Under the pieces are notes generated by a model, which did no database searches, was not told where the DNA came from, and worked only from the letters and a program-made list of their open reading frames with translations. 11,264 nt of DNA from Sphingomonas sp. (lineage in GTDB: Bacteria > Pseudomonadota > Alphaproteobacteria > Sphingomonadales > Sphingomonadaceae), in the NCBI GenBank assembly GCA_030146605.1, contig JASLBO010000134.1, forward strand, positions 1 through 11,264. The letters run 5' to 3'. Positions within the stretch are counted from its first letter, which is position 1, and the number at the start of each line of letters is the position of its first letter. Shown here one piece after another: positions 5,082-11,264 of this stretch. The position numbers and the translations under genes are program-made.

Positions 5082-8000
5082 TCACCGCTCCGCCACCACC
5101 ATCACCTGATTGGGCAGCTGCGCGCGGATCTCGGGCGAGTACATCGCCTCGACACGCGTCGCCGGCAGGCTGAACCGGCCCGAGGCGTTGAGCCGCATCA
5201 CGTACGAGATCGTGAAGCTGCCGCGCGGCACCCAACCATAATAAGCCCGCCACGAACCCTGCCCGCGCTCGATCCAGTTGGGCGATACGCCTTCGGCAGT
5301 GCCCGCCTGTGTGTTGAGCATTTCGGACTGGCCGCCGAGGCTACCGATCACCGTCGCGCCGCTGGGCACCGGATCGTTGATCACCACCCAGTTGCGCTCC
5401 GCCGAGGCCTCGACGCTGATCGTCACCTTGATCACGTCGCCGCGGGTATAGCGGCCAGGCGTCAGCCCCTGCACGACGCTGACCTGCTTCGTCACCTTGT
5501 ACCCCGCCATCAGCGGCTGGGTGAGCGGCACCGCCGCCTTGACCCGGACGAACGCCCACGGCCCCGCTCCGCCCGACTGGCGCAGTATCAGTGGCGTGGC
5601 CGCCGCCGGCAGCGGCAGGCTGAAGCTGCGCTGCGGCTCGAGCAGCGGCCAGGACCGGGCGACGCTGGCGCTGCCGAGGCTGGCGGTGGTGACGCCGGCG
5701 ATCGCTTCGGCGGGATAGGCCGCCATGAACTTGCGTGCGGCGATCGTGCCCCATGCATTGCCGGTGGTGGTGCCCCAATGGCCGCGCTGCTGGCGCATCG
5801 CCACGCCGACCATCATCTTCGGCGTCTCGGCCTGCCAGCCGGGGCGGCCGAGCGTCACCATCACTGCCTTGATCGCAGCCTCGTCGTCCGAGGACATCAG
5901 CCACCACGGCATATTGCCCTTGTCGCTCAGGTCGATCCGGGTCCCTTCATAGAAAAGGCGCGTGCGCAGCACCCGCTCGCCATCGGCGCGGAGCTGCGCG
6001 CCATTGGCGAGGCCCGACACCCGGCCGAGCGCGGCGAGATAGTCGGCGAGCGACGAGGTCGGCATCTCGGCCGGCGTGATGCCGAGCTGGCCGAGCATCG
6101 CGCCGGTCGCCGCGCCCTGGCGGGCGAGCGCCGAGAAAGCGGCGATCCGCTGGAGGCGGACATCGCCATAATCCTCGCGCCGCAGCCGGCCGTCGAGCAC
6201 GGCCTTCATCGCATCGATCGCCTTGGCCCGCGCACCCTCGGGGAGGGGCAGACCGGCCTCCGCGGTGATCGACAGGATATAGGCGGTCAACGCCTCCGAT
6301 CCGGCCCATTCGCCGGGGAAGTAGCGCAGCAGCCCGTCATTGTCCTGATAAGCGGGCAGCTCGCCGGCAATGCTGTTCCACATCCCCGTATCGCCGAGCG
6401 CGATCGCGCGCGAAGTGCGCTGCTCGAGGCAGCCATAAGGGTACGCCGCCATGTAATCGCGCACGCCCTGCAGCGGCGGCGCGAGCGTATCGGCGAGACT
6501 GATGTCAACCATCCCGAACCCGGGCAAAGCGCCCGCGGGTGGGGCGATCGAGAAGCTGGTGCCTTCGCCGACGCGCGCGAGCGTCGCCGCCCACGTCTCG
6601 ACGGGCACCGCGGGGATCACATCCTGCGCGACCGTCACCTTGTCGACTGCCTTGCCGTCGACGGATTTCGCCGAGACGGTCCAGCTCAATTTGCCGGCCT
6701 GGTTCGGCCCGGTGAGGTTCCAGCTCACCGGCGCGGCGCCGCCTGCCGGGATGTCGACGGTCAGCGGCTTGCCGTTGGCCACCGCGGGCGTGAGCACGAC
6801 GTTCGCGGTCACGCGCATCGGCTTGTCCGAGCCGTTGCGCAGCGTGAACATCGCCCCGAACGTATCGCCGGTGCGCACCACCTGCGGCACGCCGGGATAG
6901 ATGCTGAGATCCTGATGCGTGCGGACGCTCGCCTCGCCGGTGCCGAACAGCTGCGCGCCGTTGGTGGCGATCGCTACCAGCTTGAACGACGTCAGCGCAT
7001 CCGAGAGCGGCACCTGCACCCGGGCGCGGCCATTGCCGTCGAGAGGAACCTTGCCCTTCCACAGCAATACCGGCTGGAAATTCTCGCGGTTGAGCCCCGA
7101 AAGATCGCCGCCGCCACCGCCGCCGGCCTCGACCGCTTTCTTGCCGTAATGGCGCTTGCCGACGACTTGCGTCTGCGCGGTCGAAGTCAGCACCGAGATC
7201 GGCCGATCCCCCATCATCGCAGTGAGCACGTCCCAGCTCTCGTTCGGGGCGAGCTGGAGCAAGGCCTCGTCGACCGCGGCGAACGCCACATCGGCCTCAC
7301 GCGCCGGCGAGCCGTCGGGGTTCTTGACCTGGACCTCGACATTGGCGGTGTCGCGCGCGGCGTAAGTGGCCTTCTCGGCCTTGACCGACACGCCGAGACG
7401 ATGCCCTTCCCAGCCGACCTTCACCTTGGCGATGCCGAGGCGGTAAGCGGGCTTGGCGAGATCGACCGTCGCGGTGGGCTTGCCGCCGTCCTGCGAGAAG
7501 GGCAAGCCCCAGTCGCGCGCGAGGCTCGACCCCCAGTTCGACATGCCCGACACACGGCCGCGCACAGCCATTACCGAGACATAGACGTCAGGGGCGTAGG
7601 ATGCAGGCATCGGCACTTCGATCACCGGGTCCTTGCCGCACAACCCGACGACGAAGCTCGACAGCACGCCCTCACGCTCGACCGTGACCAGAGCGGTCGC
7701 CTCGCGGAACGGCATGCGGACCTGGAATTTGGCGGTCTCGCCCGCCTTATATTCGAGCTGTTCGGGGATGACGTCCATCCGATCGCCATTGTCGCCGCCG
7801 AACCACCAATCGTCGTCGCCGACCAGCCAGGTCGAGCGCGTCGCGCGGGCGACATTGCCTTCTGCGTCCTTGGTGGTCGCGACGGCATAGACTTCGCCTG
7901 AGACGCCGGGATCGAGCTGGCACGTCGCCAGCCCCTGCGCGTCGGTCGTCGCCGAGCAGGTCGCGCCCAGCTTCGTCGTCTTCATCTGGTTGTCATAGGC

Positions 8001-10841
8001 GTAGAAGCCACCGATCAGCCGGCGCCGTGCCGTCAATATTTCGCGGCTATAGAGCTCGACCGAGATCGCCTGACTGGCGAGCGGCTTGCCCGAAGTGTCG
8101 AGCGCGACGAAGCGCAGCCGCAGATCGTCCTGCTTCATCAGCCAGCCGTCGGTCTTGATGCCGAGCTGGACCGCTGACGTGTAGATCGGGATGCGCCGCG
8201 ACGCGGTCAGGATCTCGCCATTGGCGTCCTGATAGTCCATCTCGATCTGCATGTTGGTAGGCTGGTCGAGGCTCTTGGGCACCTCGACCGAAGTCCGCGC
8301 GGTGCCGTCGCCGCCGAGCGTGATCGGCAAGGTCTGGGTCGGCGGCAGCGGTGTCGATTCCTCGTCAGTCTCGTTGTCGCCGTTGAGCGGCTTGACCCCT
8401 TCGGTGAGCGCGCGGCCGCCGAAGCTGTAGCTCTCATAGCCATTAGGCGTGCTGAGCCCCTCGAACCACCCGACGCGCAATTCGACCGGCAGATTGCCCG
8501 CCCCGCCGCCCGAGAGATAGCCGACGAACAGGTCGAGCGGCAGCGTCGCGGGGCGCACCGCCGCCTCCTTCGGGCCGGCGACCGATGCCTTCATCGTCGG
8601 CAACTTGTATTCGTCGAGCTTGAACGACTGGCTGGTGTAGATCGTCTTCTCTTCGCCGGCCTGCGTGGCGACGACCTGAATGTCGTAGTCGCCCATCTTG
8701 GCGCCCTTTGGCGCAGTCCATTCGGTCTCGCCGATGCCGTTGGCGTCGATCGTCAGCGGCAGATCGTACTTCGCGTCCGAACCGCGATGCGAGAGGCGCA
8801 GCGTGCCCGTAAAGGCCGGCGACGTGCCGAAGCCGCTGGCGATTGGCTTGCGCACGATATGTTTCATGTGGATCGTCTCGCCCTGGCGGACCAAAGCGCG
8901 ATCGAACACGGTGTGGAATATCTGTTCCTGCTTCTGCCAGCCATAAGGCAAGTCGAAGTCGTACGGACGGATCCCCTCGCCCCATTGCGTGAGCGTGAAG
9001 CTGAAATCATCGGCCTTGCGCGCCGAGACCATCAGCGGCGAGGCGCCGTCATTCTCGCAGTTCGAATAGGTTTCGGGCTCGGGCAAGCCCGCGGGGACGC
9101 CGAGCCGGCCCGACGCATCGGCGATGCCCTTTGCCAGAACCTGGCCTGTGCAGCTGTCGGTGATGCGCACTTCGGCGCTGCCGACGCCCTTGCCGCTGTC
9201 GAGCGCCGTCACCCACACCAGCGACTGATCGCGCCCCCATTTGAAGTGGACGCTCATATTGGTGACGAGCGCGCCTGCCGCGACGTAGCGCGGAGCGTTC
9301 CGGCCGAGCAGCGCATTACCGAGCCGCGGGCTGGCGAGCTCGACTACATAGAATCCGGGCCTGGTCAGCGGGATCCCGACGACTTCGAAGTCCTTGCCCT
9401 TGCCCGGCAGCGAGACCTGGAACGGCTTGCCGGTCGCGGGCGTCAGCAACGGCTTCGCGCCGGTCTGGTTGATCCGGATCGTCTCTTCGCCGCGTTTGAT
9501 CTCGTCGCTCTTGGTCTCGGCGGCATCGTCGATCGCGCGGAGCCATTTGGCGATTTCACCGTCGCCACCCTCGACCTTGAGGCTCTGCCCGCCGACCGCC
9601 ATCTGCTTGCCACCGAGCTGTCCCTCGACGTTGCGCACGGTGACCGGCAGCACGCCCCCCTCGGCCGCTTCGAGGATGCCGAAATCGGCGGCGAACTTCA
9701 CCAGAGGCGGCGCCTCGTCGAAGCGCACGTCGAGCGGGAATCGCTCGGCGTTGGAGAGTTTCCGGCCGCTCTCGTCGGTGACATTGGCGGGCAAGCTCAG
9801 CTTCGCCGTCACCGCGGCGGGAAGCGGCGCCTTGAACTTGACGTCGGCGATCACTGCCTTGCGCTTCTCCTCGGCGGAGAAGACCGGCGTCAGCGCCTTG
9901 CCGTCGGGCAAGGTGATGCGGATCGCCTCGGCCTGCGCGCGCGGGATCGGCGCGGAGAAGCGCACCCACGCGTCCTGCACCGGGCTGCAGCCGGCTTGCG
10001 CGTTGACCCGTGAGCATTCGAAGCGCGCGGCGAAGGGCTTGCGCACGGTAAAGTCGAAGCGCTGGTCGGTGCCCGCGATGCGGCCCGAAGCGCTGGCGAT
10101 ATCCTTGCCCCAGACCAATGCGACGTCGCGGCCGGGGGGCAGCGGACGGCGGCATTTGAGCGCGACGACGCTGGCAGTCGCCCTGACGCGATCGGCGTCG
10201 CTGGCGGGGAGCGCCTTGGGTAGCCCGGCTTCGTCGAGGAAGCTCTGCACCGCCCATTGATCGGTACCCAGCCCGGCGAGCAATTTGCCCGGAACATCGG
10301 CGGGAAGCACGTCGACCGGGATTTTCTCGCCGACGCCGTCGACCGCGCAATAGGCATTGGCGCCGACCGAGGCACGATCGGGCGCGAGATTGGCCGCGAC
10401 GAGGAAGGTCTGGTCCTCCTCGATCTCGCCGCCATAGCGGCTGGGCAGAACGGCGCGAGCGATCGGGCCGCCGCTGTCGACGGTGAATTTGGTCTGCCCG
10501 GTCAATGCATAGCCGGCGAGACTCTTGAGCTTGTCCTTGAGCGTGAAGGTGCAGGTCACTCCGCCGGGGAGCGGACTGGCGAATTCGTGGACATAGGTCT
10601 GCTGATCGACCCAGCGGCCTTCGCCGCCCATCGCGCACTCGACATTGAACGGACCCGCCGCGCGCGGGTCGCCCAAGGGCACCATCGGCTGGTTGAACCG
10701 CGCGGTGAACCGCTCGATCGCGCCGTTGCCGACGCCGGGCGTGGCCATTTCGACCTGCGGGCTGTTGTCGCCCATCGCCAGCGTCGCGCCGAGCGGCGCA
10801 GCGATCAACGCCAGGATCCCGAGCCGGGCAGCGAGCTTCAT
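5082..10841 (-). CDS. Bacterial alpha-2-macroglobulin (YfhM-type, large form) with CLEQ thioester
   Basis: A 1919-residue secreted protein, longer than the roughly 1650-residue E. coli YfhM. ATG 10841 is chosen over GTG 10871 because it starts a clean signal peptide (MKLAARLGILALIAAPLGAT) and GGGGGA lies about ten bases upstream. No Cys follows the peptide, so unlike E. coli YfhM it is probably not a lipoprotein. N-terminal macroglobulin-like domains span about 35-1130, including an MG2-type RQGETIHMKHIVRKP near 650. A flexible segment at about 1205-1250 contains GKRHYGKK and six glycines (1240-1245) and is the likely protease bait region. The A2M core domain (VLLWKGKVPLDGNGRA, VPLSDALTSFKLVAIA) follows at about 1255-1345, then the thioester YGCLEQRTS (Cys1471 to Gln1474) in a helical domain, and a C-terminal bMG10-type domain at about 1795-1919. 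The family traps proteases covalently after bait cleavage. Here it should protect the periplasm, with PBP1C encoded downstream. Confidence 0.93.
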   Translation of the reverse strand: MKLAARLGILALIAAPLGATLAMGDNSPQVEMATPGVGNGAIERFTARFNQPMVPLGDPRAAGPFNVECAMGGEGRWVDQQTYVHEFASPLPGGVTCTFTLKDKLKSLAGYALTGQTKFTVDSGGPIARAVLPSRYGGEIEEDQTFLVAANLAPDRASVGANAYCAVDGVGEKIPVDVLPADVPGKLLAGLGTDQWAVQSFLDEAGLPKALPASDADRVRATASVVALKCRRPLPPGRDVALVWGKDIASASGRIAGTDQRFDFTVRKPFAARFECSRVNAQAGCSPVQDAWVRFSAPIPRAQAEAIRITLPDGKALTPVFSAEEKRKAVIADVKFKAPLPAAVTAKLSLPANVTDESGRKLSNAERFPLDVRFDEAPPLVKFAADFGILEAAEGGVLPVTVRNVEGQLGGKQMAVGGQSLKVEGGDGEIAKWLRAIDDAAETKSDEIKRGEETIRINQTGAKPLLTPATGKPFQVSLPGKGKDFEVVGIPLTRPGFYVVELASPRLGNALLGRNAPRYVAAGALVTNMSVHFKWGRDQSLVWVTALDSGKGVGSAEVRITDSCTGQVLAKGIADASGRLGVPAGLPEPETYSNCENDGASPLMVSARKADDFSFTLTQWGEGIRPYDFDLPYGWQKQEQIFHTVFDRALVRQGETIHMKHIVRKPIASGFGTSPAFTGTLRLSHRGSDAKYDLPLTIDANGIGETEWTAPKGAKMGDYDIQVVATQAGEEKTIYTSQSFKLDEYKLPTMKASVAGPKEAAVRPATLPLDLFVGYLSGGGAGNLPVELRVGWFEGLSTPNGYESYSFGGRALTEGVKPLNGDNETDEESTPLPPTQTLPITLGGDGTARTSVEVPKSLDQPTNMQIEMDYQDANGEILTASRRIPIYTSAVQLGIKTDGWLMKQDDLRLRFVALDTSGKPLASQAISVELYSREILTARRRLIGGFYAYDNQMKTTKLGATCSATTDAQGLATCQLDPGVSGEVYAVATTKDAEGNVARATRSTWLVGDDDWWFGGDNGDRMDVIPEQLEYKAGETAKFQVRMPFREATALVTVEREGVLSSFVVGLCGKDPVIEVPMPASYAPDVYVSVMAVRGRVSGMSNWGSSLARDWGLPFSQDGGKPTATVDLAKPAYRLGIAKVKVGWEGHRLGVSVKAEKATYAARDTANVEVQVKNPDGSPAREADVAFAAVDEALLQLAPNESWDVLTAMMGDRPISVLTSTAQTQVVGKRHYGKKAVEAGGGGGGDLSGLNRENFQPVLLWKGKVPLDGNGRARVQVPLSDALTSFKLVAIATNGAQLFGTGEASVRTHQDLSIYPGVPQVVRTGDTFGAMFTLRNGSDKPMRVTANVVLTPAVANGKPLTVDIPAGGAAPVSWNLTGPNQAGKLSWTVSAKSVDGKAVDKVTVAQDVIPAVPVETWAATLARVGEGTSFSIAPPAGALPGFGMVDISLADTLAPPLQGVRDYMAAYPYGCLEQRTSRAIALGDTGMWNSIAGELPAYQDNDGLLRYFPGEWAGSEALTAYILSITAEAGLPLPEGARAKAIDAMKAVLDGRLRREDYGDVRLQRIAAFSALARQGAATGAMLGQLGITPAEMPTSSLADYLAALGRVSGLANGAQLRADGERVLRTRLFYEGTRIDLSDKGNMPWWLMSSDDEAAIKAVMVTLGRPGWQAETPKMMVGVAMRQQRGHWGTTTGNAWGTIAARKFMAAYPAEAIAGVTTASLGSASVARSWPLLEPQRSFSLPLPAAATPLILRQSGGAGPWAFVRVKAAVPLTQPLMAGYKVTKQVSVVQGLTPGRYTRGDVIKVTISVEASAERNWVVINDPVPSGATVIGSLGGQSEMLNTQAGTAEGVSPNWIERGQGSWRAYYGWVPRGSFTISYVMRLNASGRFSLPATRVEAMYSPEIRAQLPNQVMVVAER

Positions 10842-10924
10842 GGTACCAGTTTCCCCCAAAGGCGCGCGCACCCTAGCCTTGGCGCGGATTCACGCCAACG
10901 CCGAATCGACTGACTCCGAAACGG

Positions 10925-10954
10925 ATGAAATCGACGGCGCGGCTTTCAAGTCAA
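10925..10954 (-). promoter_or_regulatory. Candidate promoter for the a2m-pbpC operon
   Basis: On the minus strand, TTGACT (10954-10949) is followed after 18 bases by TTTCAT (10930-10925), matching five and four positions of the standard -35 and -10 boxes. This would give a leader of about 75 bases before the ATG at 10841. The leader contains a dyad, TTGGCG-N8-CGCCAA (10879-10898), which could be a hairpin or an operator. The assignment rests on sequence match alone. Confidence 0.3.
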
Positions 10955-10991
10955 CTTGATCATTTAATAAACAACGCTGAAGATGACCGCA

Positions 10992-11002
10992 TCCGAATCG
11001 GA
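10992..11002. promoter_or_regulatory. Short palindrome upstream of the glycosyltransferase start
   Basis: TCCGA-A-TCGGA is a perfect five-base-arm dyad ending 23 bases before the glycosyltransferase start codon. Its core CCGAATCG occurs again at 10901-10908 on the other side of the divergent spacer. The position suits an operator or a leader element, but an eight-base repeat in a spacer of this size can occur by chance. I do not see a convincing plus-strand promoter. TTGATC (10956-10961) lies 17 bases before GAAGAT, which is a poor -10 box. Confidence 0.2.
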
Positions 11003-11025
11003 GACTTTGCGGTGGCTGGACGGTT

Positions 11026-11264
11026 GTGCTGATCACCGCTTTAGACACGATTGCCCGCGAAGCGACGCTATTCGCCGCGATATGGTTCCTCGTCGGTGGG
11101 CTGGACGACCTTCTGGTCGACCTGATCTACTTCGCGCGATGCGCTTGTCTGCAGCTGTTGTTCTCTTTCTGTACCAACTCCGATGCTTCGACTCCCGTCC
11201 GGGTGCCGCCCGGCAGGATCGTGGTGTTCGTCGCGGCGTGGGACGAGGCCCGCGTGATCGGCCG
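11026..11264 (+). CDS. Membrane-associated glycosyltransferase, NfrB-like, N-terminal fragment (runs off right edge)
   Basis: Seventy-nine codons are visible. The frame has an in-frame TGA at 10984-10986 and no ATG, GTG or TTG between it and GTG 11026, so that GTG is the earliest start; only a weak TGGACGG precedes it. The protein begins with a hydrophobic stretch containing FAAIWFLVGGLDDLLVDLIYF (about 16-36), a cysteine-rich linker, and then GRIVVFVAAWDEARVIGR (about 62-79). The WFLVGG-DDLLVDL motif followed by R-I-V-V-F-V-x-A-W-D-E-A-x-V-I-G matches the start of the GT2-type glycosyltransferases related to the N4 adsorption protein NfrB, which act at the inner membrane in exopolysaccharide synthesis and can be controlled by cyclic di-GMP. 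The catalytic part is outside the window, so donor and product are unknown. The gene is divergent from the a2m-pbpC operon. Confidence 0.72.
   Translation, partial: MLITALDTIAREATLFAAIWFLVGGLDDLLVDLIYFARCACLQLLFSFCTNSDASTPVRVPPGRIVVFVAAWDEARVIG

Noticed and set aside
3578..5173. A 531-codon plus-strand frame opposite pbpC that continues through the repeat element.
   Set aside because: It is arginine- and histidine-rich, of low complexity, and lies opposite intact PBP1C motifs; it also reads through the palindromic repeat, which genes rarely do.
7107..7127. GCC-rich run (7107-7127) as a possible simple-sequence, phase-variable tract.
   Set aside because: It encodes six glycines with one GGT interrupting the GGC codons, and being in triplets it would change length without shifting the frame. 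Nothing suggests instability.
5778..7901. A 707-codon open frame on the plus strand, opposite the macroglobulin gene.
   Set aside because: Its translation is a run of R, H, A, G and E without recognisable domains, as expected for the reverse strand of a GC-rich gene. The minus-strand frame has clear family motifs, including the thioester.
8787..10013. A 408-codon plus-strand frame, and a 360-codon minus-strand frame at 9556-10638, both within the macroglobulin gene.
   Set aside because: Both are out-of-frame shadows; neither has a plausible start signal or domain.

Overview
The window looks like chromosomal DNA of a high-GC alphaproteobacterium, most likely a sphingomonad (Sphingomonas or a close relative). 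The reasons are the strong G/C preference at third codon positions, the pairing of an alphaproteobacterial-type BamE (glycine-rich tail) with a divergent ubiquinol-cytochrome c chaperone and a DUF177 protein, an RcnB-family secreted protein, and a palindromic element of the kind scattered through alphaproteobacterial genomes. This placement is made by eye, without database searches. I see no insertion sequence, phage gene, CRISPR array, tRNA or rRNA. The content is mostly housekeeping and cell-envelope functions.

Layout, left to right. (1) At 1-210 on the minus strand is the N-terminus of a chemoreceptor-like membrane protein that runs off the left edge. (2) At 334-1370 on the minus strand is a two-gene operon with a 4-base GTGA overlap: a cytochrome bc1 assembly chaperone followed by a DUF177/YceD protein. 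(3) Divergent from it at 1493-1975 is bamE (outer-membrane beta-barrel assembly lipoprotein), followed at 2083-2604 by a secreted RcnB-family protein. (4) At 2605-2758 is a convergent spacer packed with four hairpins. (5) At 2759-10841 on the minus strand is a probable a2m-pbpC operon: a 1919-residue bacterial alpha-2-macroglobulin with an intact CLEQ thioester, then penicillin-binding protein 1C. A 27-bp perfect inverted repeat fills the junction between them. (6) At 10842-11025 is a divergent control region. (7) At 11026-11264 on the plus strand is the start of an NfrB-like membrane glycosyltransferase that runs off the right edge.

Most of these genes concern the envelope. BamE helps insert outer-membrane proteins. 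The macroglobulin is expected to trap foreign proteases entering the periplasm, and PBP1C is expected to repair or build peptidoglycan, a pairing known from many Gram-negatives. The chaperone serves the respiratory chain.

I do not see a wholly new multigene system. The most interesting signals are in RNA and non-coding structure. The Shine-Dalgarno sequence of the RcnB-family gene is completely sequestered in a long three-part stem-loop (2026-2076), a candidate RNA thermometer or other translational switch. The repeat element between a2m and pbpC reaches to within four bases of the apparent pbpC start codon, carries its only Shine-Dalgarno-like sequence, and may have replaced the original 5' end of the gene.
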